Assembly (NCBI GenBank): GCA_028695145.1
Contig: JAQVJP010000013.1
Coordinates: 1-38,217, forward strand
Length of the DNA stretch: 38,217 bases
Reading direction: 5' to 3'
DNA from: Eubacteriales bacterium
GTDB taxonomy: Bacteria > Bacillota > Clostridia > Saccharofermentanales > UBA5734
Both the position numbers and the translations under genes were made by a program. Of this stretch, positions 7,925-15,932 are shown piece after piece. The first letter of the stretch is position 1; each line of letters begins with the position of its first letter. The notes under the pieces were generated by a model, which was given only the letters and a program-made list of their open reading frames with translations, made no database searches and was not told where the DNA came from.

Positions 7925-9379
7925 TTACTGCATATTCAAATATTGTTCATAAACCTTCAACCTGTTTTGAATTAGTACATCCTCTGGGTCCATTCTTAGA
8001 GCATACTTAAAAAAGGCTCTAGCCTTGCTGAAATCTTTCTTCATATCATAGGCATGGCCTAATTTTTTTACAATGTATAGTAGTCCCGGTGTTTCTTCAT
8101 TAATTTCTTCTAACAATCTAATTGCTTTATTGGGCTTATTAACTAGACCATAAGTTATTGACAACCGATATCTAAAATTAATATCTTCAGGATTCTTCCT
8201 TGACAAGAATTCATATAACATCATGGCTTCATCATATTTCTTAAGTTCTATATAAATTTTAGCCTTTAAGGAAAATATGTTATCTTTAAAGGCATCTCTA
8301 CGAATAGCCTCTACCTTGTCTATTTCAATCTTATCGATTTGACTTAGGCTGTCATAATATCTTTCTAAATTGTAATACACATAAGCCATATGATAATTAA
8401 GATCCGGCGTACTGTTACCATTCTCTTTTTGATAACGGAGGAGTGTTTCTGCTTCTTGGTACTGTTCATCGTTATAAAGATTAATAACATTTTGCATCCA
8501 ATCATCGCCAGATACTTTCTCGATTATGTTAAGAGGCATCGAAGTTACTTGATGTTCAGTATTTAATACCCTTTCGGTGATATCTTCTTTCAATTCATCA
8601 ATGCTCTGATACCTATCTTCCGGATTTCTTTGTAAAGCCCTTAAAATAATCTCTTCCATGCTCTTTGAGATATTGTCGTTAATTTCCCTTGGTTTTGGAA
8701 AGGGAATATTATTAACTACCTGAATAGGAGTTTCATGAGGTGTTCTTCCTGTTAATAACTGATAAAGCAGAACTCCCAAGGAATAGATATCTGAGATAAG
8801 ATACCTTTTGTTAGAACCTGCTATTTCAGGAGCCATATAAGCCCATGTTCCTCCTGCGTCTACAGTCTTCACAAAAACATTCTCAATAAATTTACTTGTT
8901 CCAAAATCCGTTAATTTTACTTCCTTATCATTAAAAAGAATATTTTGGGGCTTTATATCACCATGACAAATATTTTTACTATGGAGAAATTTCACTCCTG
9001 CTAATATCTTTAAAAAGATCAAGGCTACTTCTTTAATTGTTTTTGGATTTTTAAAACCATTATCTGATAATTCCTCAGCCAAAGTTTTCCCTCTGAAATA
9101 TTCCATTTCAATAACAAAAACTCCGTCTAATCTCCCCATCCAATTTATTTCAATAATATTTGAGTGAGAATCACCAATTAATTTTACCCCTTCTGATAAT
9201 GTATGGTCTCCCCGTTCTTGGTCTTTAGGTATTTTTAAAGCAACTAACTCCTCTGTTTCTAAGTGAATAGCGGACCAAACATATCCAAAAGTACCTTCAT
9301 TGATATACTCTTTTAAAACATATTTATCGCCTAAAACTAAATCCCTTTTAGGATAAAAATCAGAAGCCCTTCTAACCAT
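7925..9379 (-). CDS. Ser/Thr protein kinase with C-terminal TPR repeats
   Basis: This is a 484-residue soluble protein. A Hanks-type kinase domain spans ~20-275: glycine loop INEGTFGYVW (26-35), catalytic lysine K49 (VALK), alpha-C glutamate near E63, catalytic loop HGDIKPQN (139-146) with D141, DFG at 158-160 and APE at 183-185. HGD replaces the usual HRD, so activation-loop phosphorylation may not be needed. Residues ~295-484 form about five TPR-like helical pairs, probably a protein-binding sensor. There is no transmembrane segment or PASTA domain, unlike the PrkC kinases of cell-wall control. It starts 4 nt after the nuclease-like gene and lies before the CBASS genes. Defence-island kinases are known in BREX and Stk2-type abortive infection; its target here is unknown. 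Confidence 0.88.
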   Translation of the reverse strand: MVRRASDFYPKRDLVLGDKYVLKEYINEGTFGYVWSAIHLETEELVALKIPKDQERGDHTLSEGVKLIGDSHSNIIEINWMGRLDGVFVIEMEYFRGKTLAEELSDNGFKNPKTIKEVALIFLKILAGVKFLHSKNICHGDIKPQNILFNDKEVKLTDFGTSKFIENVFVKTVDAGGTWAYMAPEIAGSNKRYLISDIYSLGVLLYQLLTGRTPHETPIQVVNNIPFPKPREINDNISKSMEEIILRALQRNPEDRYQSIDELKEDITERVLNTEHQVTSMPLNIIEKVSGDDWMQNVINLYNDEQYQEAETLLRYQKENGNSTPDLNYHMAYVYYNLERYYDSLSQIDKIEIDKVEAIRRDAFKDNIFSLKAKIYIELKKYDEAMMLYEFLSRKNPEDINFRYRLSITYGLVNKPNKAIRLLEEINEETPGLLYIVKKLGHAYDMKKDFSKARAFFKYALRMDPEDVLIQNRLKVYEQYLNMQ

Positions 9380-9383
9380 TTCA

Positions 9384-10028
9384 TCACCTCACTTTTATCC
9401 ATTGGTTAAAGGTTAAGTTGTCTTTATCTCCTGATGCCACACAATGATAAACTAAATACGATGTTTTCCTCCCATCAATACCATAAACCCTTGTTCCATT
9501 ACTCATGGTAAATCCTTCGTCAAAGATCCGTATATAGTTGGATATATCCCCCGGTGTAACCTTGGGATAAGTCCAATAAACAAATAGTATTAATGGTACA
9601 TTTCCTCCTAATTGGTGGTAAGCAATAAGGAGGTTTTGTATTTTTTCTTCCAGTTTCTTATTCTTTAATCGACTATTGTCATATCTCTCAAATTCACAAA
9701 GTAGCAGAGGTTGGTTATCCTTGGTTGAATACCAAATAGAATCCGGTCGTACAGTTGGTTCTTTTTGAGTTCGATATTCTCCTGATACTTCTGCAACCTT
9801 CTCTGCCATATATGTTTGTTTCTCATAGGGATAAACAGGACATTCTGAAATAGCAGTGGTGTCACTAATAGTCCTTCCAATAGCAGTTAAATAATTTAGT
9901 CCCATAGTATGAACGGTTTCAGAATAATCTCTTACCCCAAAGTCTGTCACCATAGGGAAAAATCTTTTTCTAATTTCTCCCGTTTTCATTTCATCTCTAA
10001 TCCCTTGTATCAGTCTCTCCCTAACCAT
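9384..10028 (-). CDS. Putative PD-(D/E)XK-like nuclease partner of HerA
   Basis: This 214-residue protein has no confident family match. Residues 95-120 read RPDSIWY... then LLLCEFERYDN, which resembles the PD...(D/E)xK beta-hairpin core with P95-D96 and E112/E114, followed by a helix rich in K, E and Q (KLEEKIQNLLIAYHQL). The usual core lysine is not in the canonical place, so this is a divergent site or a non-catalytic relative. Its ATG overlaps the end of the HerA gene by 8 nt, with GGGGAG upstream, and the kinase starts 4 nt after its stop. HerA ATPases commonly pair with nucleases (for example NurA or Sir2/DUF4297-type partners), which supports the proposal. Confidence 0.55.
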   Translation of the reverse strand: MVRERLIQGIRDEMKTGEIRKRFFPMVTDFGVRDYSETVHTMGLNYLTAIGRTISDTTAISECPVYPYEKQTYMAEKVAEVSGEYRTQKEPTVRPDSIWYSTKDNQPLLLCEFERYDNSRLKNKKLEEKIQNLLIAYHQLGGNVPLILFVYWTYPKVTPGDISNYIRIFDEGFTMSNGTRVYGIDGRKTSYLVYHCVASGDKDNLTFNQWIKVR

Positions 10029-11700
10029 TAAAAACTCCCCATTCGTTAATCACCTCTGGAGATTCTCCTCCGTGTATCAAGGCTTTGGTTCCTATCTTGA
10101 CTAATAAAGGTGCTGGAATTGAACGACCATTTATTAAGGCTTCTCCTGTACTCAGGGAAGGAAGTTCATCTATATCGGCTTTTGAAAACATATCACTAGT
10201 TTTAGCCATAAATCTTTGGTCATCTGGATTTTTCAAGCGCATCGTAATTACAGTATTACATTGGGATGTAACATCGGGGTCTAATTTAGAAGGTCTTTGG
10301 GAAATGATAGAGAACCCAACGCCAAATTTTCTACCTTCACTGGCAATTTTCTTGATAATCTTTTTAGAAATAGAGGGGATACCTGCCGGGGCAAAATTAT
10401 GTCCTTCTTCATAGACGAGAAAACATGGTCTTGTTTGCCTTCTTTTGTCTCCGGAAGCCCTCATAATTTCACTTGATATAAGCGCAGTGATAATTTGCTT
10501 TGCATCGTCAGATAAACCTTGAAGATCTACAATAACTAATCTACCTTTGTTATCTCCCTTTTCGCCCACCATGTCATAAATATCACTTGGCTCTCCGATT
10601 GCCCTTGTATAAAAACTTTTTGCTTCATTTATTACACGATTTAGTTTAGAGGCTGCAACTGCTGCACTTCTTCCATTCAATGCTCTGGCTTCCGCAGGAC
10701 TCAATTCTTCCCATTCCCTAAGTTCCTCTAAATCTCCAGATAAAATCTCCCTTAGATCCTGTATATCTCTTGGTGGATTGCTATATTTTGCTTGCCAATA
10801 GCGAATCGCTACATCTAATACCCTTTCTTGTGGCTCCGTTAACCCCGGTAGTATAGAGGATAAATCATCCATATCTAAACGGTCGAACTGCAACGCAAGG
10901 TGTTTATTTTTATTCATATACTTATAATCAAAAGCATCGATTTGTGGAGTATAAACTTTTACACCCCCACCTGCATCCAAGAGTTTTCTCATCATTTTCT
11001 GAATTTCTATGATGCCTTCTCTATCTCTTGCATCCTCAATACTGTCAATATCATCATTAAACTGCAATTCGCCTTTTGCAAAGGCTTTACCGTATTCTCC
11101 GTGGACATCAAATACCACTACTGTTCCATTCATTAGTGCTACTAATCTTTCAATAATTCTTCCGACAGTATAAGACTTTCCTGAACCTGTCATAGCCAAT
11201 ATGGCTAAATGCTCTGTAACAAGTTTGTTAACATCTAGATATACAGGAACAATATTTTCTCCTTTGTCATAACCTATTAGGTTCCCAATATGAATACTTG
11301 TATTCTCATCAAATTTATAAAATCCCGACAAAAATCCGTAATCTACACCGTAAACCTTTTCACCGGGATTTAAAGGTCTTCTTGGAATCTTAATTTGCCC
11401 TGAACTATCTCTGTATCCTACCAATTCAATCGTTCCAAATAAGGTTTCCCCAGTAACTTGGGCACCGGGCAATATTTCAAGTTCTGAAAGTCCTTCCCCC
11501 ATATTGGAATTATAAAGTATGTTATTTCTTGAAATAGATACAATTCTTCCAAGAACATAGGTTTCTGGTTCATCACTAGATTCCTTATGTTTAATTTTTA
11601 CAAATTCTCCTCTTTTGGCAGAGAAACTGTCTTCTAATGCAATCTTAATGTCATTTGGATTTCCTGTATTCCCAATTAGTTTTCCTATATACTTATCCAT
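10021..11700 (-). CDS. HerA/FtsK-family ATPase (DUF87-type DNA translocase)
   Basis: I choose the ATG at 11700 (559 residues): AAGGAGG sits 6 nt upstream of it, while the ATG at 11706 touches the ribosome site. An N-terminal beta-rich HAS-barrel-like region (~1-150) precedes a RecA-fold ATPase. The Walker A is AMTGSGKSYT near 169-178, the HerA-type strand VVVFDVHGEYG follows near 195-205, the Walker B is LVYEEGHNFAP near 428-438, and the sensor segment is SQRPSKLDPDVTSQCNT near 467-483. HerA proteins form hexamers that pump DNA and work with nucleases in repair and anti-phage systems. It is the first intact gene of the operon and overlaps the nuclease-like gene, implying coupled translation and a complex. 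Confidence 0.92.
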   Translation of the reverse strand: MDKYIGKLIGNTGNPNDIKIALEDSFSAKRGEFVKIKHKESSDEPETYVLGRIVSISRNNILYNSNMGEGLSELEILPGAQVTGETLFGTIELVGYRDSSGQIKIPRRPLNPGEKVYGVDYGFLSGFYKFDENTSIHIGNLIGYDKGENIVPVYLDVNKLVTEHLAILAMTGSGKSYTVGRIIERLVALMNGTVVVFDVHGEYGKAFAKGELQFNDDIDSIEDARDREGIIEIQKMMRKLLDAGGGVKVYTPQIDAFDYKYMNKNKHLALQFDRLDMDDLSSILPGLTEPQERVLDVAIRYWQAKYSNPPRDIQDLREILSGDLEELREWEELSPAEARALNGRSAAVAASKLNRVINEAKSFYTRAIGEPSDIYDMVGEKGDNKGRLVIVDLQGLSDDAKQIITALISSEIMRASGDKRRQTRPCFLVYEEGHNFAPAGIPSISKKIIKKIASEGRKFGVGFSIISQRPSKLDPDVTSQCNTVITMRLKNPDDQRFMAKTSDMFSKADIDELPSLSTGEALINGRSIPAPLLVKIGTKALIHGGESPEVINEWGVFNG

Positions 11701-11714
11701 GCTCATCCTCCTTA

Positions 11715-11854
11715 CTACTCATCATATACATCTAAATCTTCTTTCCATATAGCCTCTAAACTCTCATTCTTAAGCATTTCTTTAGCATGAGATTTATAAA
11801 ATTCTAAAACTCCGGGTCTTGCTTCAATAGGTTTAAGTGCATATTTGGCATACC
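11715..11854 (-). pseudogene. 3' remnant of an unidentified gene upstream of herA
   Basis: On the minus strand a coding-like frame ends at TAG 11717-11715, 14 nt before the HerA start. It reads as the C-terminus of a protein (RYAKYALKPIEARPG, then KSHAKEMLKNESLEAIWKED). The frame has no start codon: an upstream stop lies near 11,897 and the sequence changes into the repeat array at about 11,855. The gene was therefore cut off at its 5' side. Its spacing to HerA shows it belonged to the same operon. Family not recognised. Confidence 0.65.
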
Positions 11855-12040
11855 TGGTAAAACAAAAAAAAGTCTGCTCACGACCGCAGCGCCTCTAATA
11901 CCTTGCTACAAGCCGACTCGCAGCACTTTTTCCAGTTCCTACAAGTAAATAAAGTTTGCTCAAACTTCCACCAATTATGTCAACCAAATACCCATATAAA
12001 TACAGAAATAGGTATAAAAAAAGAAAATAAAGTCTGCTCA
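11855..12040 (+). repeat. Three dispersed motif copies resembling a Tn7-type left end
   Basis: The motif AAATAAAGT-TGCTCA occurs three times in the plus orientation, with its AGTYTGCTCA core at 11871-11880 (AGTCTGCTCA), 11953-11962 (AGTTTGCTCA) and 12031-12040 (AGTCTGCTCA). Spacings are 82 and 78 bp, about eight helical turns each. The same motif is found inverted at 12381-12440. Measured from the first copy, the position equivalent to the TGT terminus of the other array is 11855, where the sequence is TGG. Three spaced sites over ~150-180 bp is the layout of TnsB sites in the Tn7 left end. Confidence 0.6.
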
Positions 12041-12324
12041 AAACCACCCCCATTTGCAGCCTCTACCTCCGTTTCTTGCGTGTGTAATACCTCCGCAGGT
12101 GTAATCAACCGCAGCGCATAACCGCTGCCGGATTTCACCCTTCTCTATCTATTTATATATTTATTTATCTCTATCTAAAGCCGTCATAAACCGCACCGTA
12201 TCAGTATTTAAGCCGATTGAATAAGCAATGCGGATACCCTCCGATGGTTAATAACCCTCTCCCGATTACCACCCCCTACGGGGCTACTTTTATTTATATA
12301 TTTTTTGTAGGAGGATTGGGGAGC

Positions 12325-12377
12325 ATAAAAAACCCGTGAAGGTTTACAGGATCGCTCCTGCTTACACCCCACGGGTT
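12325..12377 (-). terminator. Terminator downstream of glmS with nested tetraloop hairpin
   Basis: On the minus strand an 8-bp outer stem AACCCGTG/CACGGGTT (12377-12370 with 12338-12331) is followed by TTTTTTATG. Inside is a second perfect hairpin, CAGGA-GCGA-TCCTG, with a GNRA-type loop, so the RNA forms a stacked or forked structure. It should stop transcription of glmS. It lies within the putative Tn7-like element, meaning the element, not native DNA, provides the glmS terminator. Confidence 0.85.
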
Positions 12378-12380
12378 ATC

Positions 12381-12444
12381 TGCATACTTTATTTTTCTTC
12401 TGCATACTTTATTTTCTTTCTGCAGTGTTTATTTTGATTCTACA
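12381..12444 (-). repeat. Tandem 20-bp repeats ending in TGT: Tn7-type right end
   Basis: On the plus strand three 20-bp units stand head to tail: TGCATACTTTATTTTTCTTC (12381-12400), TGCATACTTTATTTTCTTTC (12401-12420) and TGCAGTGTTTATTTTGATTC (12421-12440), followed by TACA. Read on the minus strand the terminus is 5'-TGTA. The units share the AAATAAA-TGC core with the three plus-strand copies at 11855-12040. Closely packed ~20-bp sites are the layout of TnsB sites in the Tn7 right end. The first unit nearest glmS is the most diverged. Confidence 0.7.
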
Positions 12445-12467
12445 TTATTAATTATTCCTAACTATTG

Positions 12468-14315
12468 TTATTCTACAGTAACACTCTTAGCCAGGTTTCT
12501 TGGCTTATCAACATCAAGCCCCTTGTTTACAGTTACGTAATAGGCAAATAATTGGGCGGGAGTAACCGCGATTATTGGCGCGAGCAAAGGATCGACATCT
12601 GGAATTCTGATAATTGTGTCACAAACTTCTTCTGCCTTCGCACATGAGTCCATCGCGATTCCAAGAACTAGCGCCCCTCTTGCTTTTACTTCTCTGATAT
12701 TGCTGATCATCTTATCAAGCAGTCTATCTTGAGTCAGCGGGCACACTACCAATGTACCCTCTTCTATCAGAGCGATAGTACCATGCTTAAGCTCACCACC
12801 TGCATAAGCTTCCGAATGAATATAGGATATTTCTTTTAGTTTCAGTGATGCCTCCATTGATAAGGCATAATCCAAGCTTCTACCGATAAAAAACACGCTA
12901 TGAACATTAAAATGTTCTGCCGCGAAACGCTGAACTGTTTCTTTACGCGCAAGCGTTTTTTCCATTACATCCGGCAATTCTGTCAGTTTTTTAAGATAAG
13001 ACTCATATTCATCCTGTTCGATTTTTCCAAGCGTATGCGCCATCTGAAAAGCAAGTAGATAGAGAGCGGCCAACTGCGTGTTATAAGCTTTTGTTGAGGC
13101 CACTGCAATCTCCGGACCAGCTGCGGTATAAATAACAGAGTCTGCTTCCCGGGCAATTGAACTGCCAACAACATTAACTATCGCCAGAATTCTCGCGCCC
13201 ATCTTTTTCGCTTCACGCATGGCAGCCAAAGTATCAAGTGTCTCGCCTGACTGGCTGATAATGATAACAAGAGTTTTCTCGCCTATTATAGGATCTCTGT
13301 ATCTAAACTCAGAAGCGACGTCCACCTGCACTGGAATTCGGCAGAGTTTTTCAATGATATACTTACCAACGACGCCGGCATGACTGGCAGTACCGCAGGC
13401 CACAATATGAATATGGTCTGTATCTTCAAGTATTTCACGGTTAAGATCAACATGTTCAAATCTAATCAGACCATTTCTGATTCTTGGAACAATCGTGTCC
13501 TTAAGAGCACGTGCTTCCTCATTAATCTCTTTCATCATGAAATGCTCATAGCCGCCTTTTTCCGCAGCTTCACTATCCCATGTAACATAGACCGGTTCAC
13601 GTTCAACAGGCTGACCCAGACTGTCAAATAACTTGACACACTCAGCAGTCAGCAACGCTATTTCCTGATCTTCCATGATCACAATATTTCTAGTTCTGCT
13701 GAGGATAGCAGGAATATCGGAAGCAATATAATTGCCTTGTTCGCCAAGACCAATGATCAATGGACTATCCTTACGTGCAGCTACGAAACTCTCAGGACAG
13801 TCAGCACAGAGCACACCAAGAGCATATGATCCCTCAAGCACTGAAAGTGTCATACGAACCGCTTCCAGAAGATTACCTGGCTCACACTTCTTATAATGAT
13901 GCTCAACTAAATGAGCGATTACTTCAGTATCTGTTTCGGAATGAAATTTATATCCCTTATCTGTGAGATACTTCTTGAGTTCAAGATAGTTTTCAATAAT
14001 ACCGTTGTGGACAACTGCGATTTTTCCGCTATCTGATAGATGCGGATGTGAATTCTCATCAGACGGAGCTCCATGAGTAGCCCAACGTGTATGCCCTATA
14101 CCAGCGAATACATCCTCTGAACTCATACATCCTGCGTTATTTAGAGCTTCACGCAAATTATCAAGTCGCCCTTTGCGCTTGATAACGTCTACATTTCCAT
14201 CTTGAAGATAGGCGACTCCGGCAGAGTCATATCCACGATATTCAAGGCGACTTAAACCATCCATCAGGATTTCAAGAGTTTTGTCCTGACCGATATAACC
14301 AACAATTCCACACAT
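12468..14315 (-). CDS. glmS: Glutamine-fructose-6-phosphate aminotransferase (isomerizing)
   Basis: GlmS makes glucosamine-6-phosphate from fructose-6-phosphate and glutamine, the first step of UDP-GlcNAc and peptidoglycan precursor synthesis in the cytoplasm. The 615-residue length is usual. The N-terminal glutaminase has the nucleophile Cys2 (MCGIVGYIG), then GHTRWATHG and HNGIIENY; two SIS isomerase domains follow, with CGTASHAG and SQSGETLDT. The conserved C-terminus (DKPRNLAKSVTVE) is complete; in Tn7-bearing bacteria the matching DNA is the TnsD target, relevant to the repeats found 23 nt downstream. It lies 22 nt after glmM with AAGGAAA as ribosome site, and no glmS ribozyme is present, so it is probably expressed with glmM. 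Confidence 0.97.
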   Translation of the reverse strand: MCGIVGYIGQDKTLEILMDGLSRLEYRGYDSAGVAYLQDGNVDVIKRKGRLDNLREALNNAGCMSSEDVFAGIGHTRWATHGAPSDENSHPHLSDSGKIAVVHNGIIENYLELKKYLTDKGYKFHSETDTEVIAHLVEHHYKKCEPGNLLEAVRMTLSVLEGSYALGVLCADCPESFVAARKDSPLIIGLGEQGNYIASDIPAILSRTRNIVIMEDQEIALLTAECVKLFDSLGQPVEREPVYVTWDSEAAEKGGYEHFMMKEINEEARALKDTIVPRIRNGLIRFEHVDLNREILEDTDHIHIVACGTASHAGVVGKYIIEKLCRIPVQVDVASEFRYRDPIIGEKTLVIIISQSGETLDTLAAMREAKKMGARILAIVNVVGSSIAREADSVIYTAAGPEIAVASTKAYNTQLAALYLLAFQMAHTLGKIEQDEYESYLKKLTELPDVMEKTLARKETVQRFAAEHFNVHSVFFIGRSLDYALSMEASLKLKEISYIHSEAYAGGELKHGTIALIEEGTLVVCPLTQDRLLDKMISNIREVKARGALVLGIAMDSCAKAEEVCDTIIRIPDVDPLLAPIIAVTPAQLFAYYVTVNKGLDVDKPRNLAKSVTVE

Positions 14316-14337
14316 TAAGTTTTCCTTCTTTCAAATA

Positions 14338-15693
14338 TCAGATTCCATATTTGCTGACAATCAGCTCAGTCACCTGTTCAGCCATTTTGGTTATCTCATC
14401 GATATCCTGGCCTTCAAGCATAACTCTGATGATAGGTTCAGTTCCGGAAGCACGAACAAGTATTCTCCCTTTTGAACCAAGCTGCTTCTGAATTTTGTCA
14501 CAGGCAGCTTTTATATCTTCGTCTTCCATCGCGGATGATTTGCGTTCATTTGGCACCTTGGCACTCTTGAGCACCTGTGGCAATATCTGCATTATCTGAC
14601 GGGCATCACTTAAACGCTCAGACTTGTTAACAAGAGCTCTCAGGAGTCTAAGCGCACTCAACATACCATCGCCTGTAGTCGAATGTTCAAGCAAAATTAT
14701 GTGCCCGGATTGTTCGCCACCTATTGAATAGCCTTGCTTAAGCATTTCCTCAAGAACATATCTATCACCAACCTTAGTTTTAGCCAGCTTAAGACCTCTC
14801 TCCTCGGCCATAATATCCAAGCCAAGGTTGCTCATTACGGTAACGACAAGTGTATCGTCATTTAGCTGTTTCTGACTCTTCATATCCATAGCGACTATCG
14901 CCATGATCACATCGCCATCAACAACAACTCCGTTTTCATCAACGGCCAGCATGCGGTCAGCGTCACCATCGAAGGCAATACCGATATCACAACTCTCGCG
15001 TCTGACAAGCTGCCGCAATCTCTCGAGGTGAGTAGATCCGCAATTCTGGTTTATATTTATACCGTCAGGTTCTGTTCCGATCGCAACTACATCGGCACCA
15101 AGATCACTAAACAGCCCGGGAGCGATATGGGCACAGGCGCCATTAGCGCAATCAAGACCAATTTTCATTCCGCTAAGATCCACGCCCATCCGACGTTTTA
15201 AATGCTCTGTGTAATCTCTTGAAGCATTCTTCTTCTCTATTCTTCTGCCGATCAAATCGCCAATAGGACGTTCACAAGAAGCTTTTGCATAATTCTCTAC
15301 AAGCGCTTCGATTTTATCTTCAACTTCATCAGGCAGTTTATAGCCATTGCTGCTGAAGAATTTGATTCCATTGAACTCATAAGAATTGTGCGAAGCGGAA
15401 ATCATAACACCGGCATCGCATTTATATTTACGGACGAGATAAGCAATACCGGGAGTTGGAATAACCCCACAGATAAAAACATCTGCTCCTGCTGAACAAA
15501 TACCGGCTACCAATGCCGATTCCAGCATAGCGCAGGAAATTCTAGTATCACTACCAACAATAATAACCGGTTTATGTGTACATTCACCGGCAAGCACCTG
15601 AGCGCCTGCCCATCCAAGCCTAAAAGCCAGATCGGGAGTAAGCTCCTTATTCGCTATTCCTCTAACACCATCAGTTCCAAATAAACGTGGCAT
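14338..15693 (-). CDS. glmM: Phosphoglucosamine mutase
   Basis: GlmM converts glucosamine-6-phosphate to glucosamine-1-phosphate, the step after GlmS. I choose the ATG at 15693 (451 residues, the family length), which opens with MPRLFGTDGVRG and has AGAGGAG upstream; the frame extends 11 codons further but without support. The phosphoserine is S101 in ISASHN, the metal-binding loop is FDGDADRM, and the sugar-phosphate loop near the C-terminus reads RASGTEPIIRVM. It sits between cdaA and glmS, the arrangement conserved in many Firmicutes, where GlmM can bind and restrain CdaA. Stop codon TGA. The 239 bp between it and cdaA contain no gene. Confidence 0.96.
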   Translation of the reverse strand: MPRLFGTDGVRGIANKELTPDLAFRLGWAGAQVLAGECTHKPVIIVGSDTRISCAMLESALVAGICSAGADVFICGVIPTPGIAYLVRKYKCDAGVMISASHNSYEFNGIKFFSSNGYKLPDEVEDKIEALVENYAKASCERPIGDLIGRRIEKKNASRDYTEHLKRRMGVDLSGMKIGLDCANGACAHIAPGLFSDLGADVVAIGTEPDGININQNCGSTHLERLRQLVRRESCDIGIAFDGDADRMLAVDENGVVVDGDVIMAIVAMDMKSQKQLNDDTLVVTVMSNLGLDIMAEERGLKLAKTKVGDRYVLEEMLKQGYSIGGEQSGHIILLEHSTTGDGMLSALRLLRALVNKSERLSDARQIMQILPQVLKSAKVPNERKSSAMEDEDIKAACDKIQKQLGSKGRILVRASGTEPIIRVMLEGQDIDEITKMAEQVTELIVSKYGI

Positions 15694-15932
15694 AATTAAT
15701 TCTCCTCTACAGATTTCTGTTTGCATTATAGCATAGCACCGCCTGGCTAACTATTTCATTAATAACACATTTAATATTTCAATACCATTACAAGAACATT
15801 GCTCTTTAGCGACACCATCTCACAAACTCTTGAAACAAAGCAATATAGAAGGAATAACACATCGCGTGCATATTACACCAGTGTTACATCTTATTGTCAC
15901 ATTTACATCAAAGATATAGAGATTCAGAAGAA

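Larger units (their letters stand above)
11855..12444. mobile_element. Candidate tns-less Tn7-like mini-element (or relic ends) at the glmS attachment site
   Basis: This ~590-bp segment is bounded by inverted arrays of one motif, dispersed on the left and tandem on the right, and begins with TGT 23 nt beyond the glmS stop codon. Tn7 inserts with its right end next to glmS at about this distance. The 340 bp between the arrays hold no convincing gene, only AT-rich low-complexity DNA and the hairpin at 12325-12377. The expected 5-bp duplication is not seen: TTATT flanks the right end but ATACC the left. The left end may therefore be decayed, or the two arrays may come from stacked insertions, with the right array belonging to a larger element that carries the defence genes. 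Confidence 0.5.

Noticed and set aside
7925..9379. PrkC-type cell-wall kinase
   Set aside because: No TM helix or PASTA repeats, and the C-terminus is TPR; position inside a defence operon fits better.
11903..12121. 72-codon open frame on the plus strand
   Set aside because: It runs through two of the three repeat copies (repeated NKVCS in the translation), has no ribosome site and looks unlike any protein.
12381..12440. CRISPR-like array
   Set aside because: The 20-bp units are tandem with no spacers, and no cas gene is in the window.
12381..12440. Replication iterons
   Set aside because: 20-bp spacing fits iterons, but there is no initiator gene, and the inverted partner array plus the glmS position fit transposon ends better.
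14316..14337. glmS ribozyme before glmS
   Set aside because: Only 22 nt separate glmM and glmS, too short for the ribozyme.
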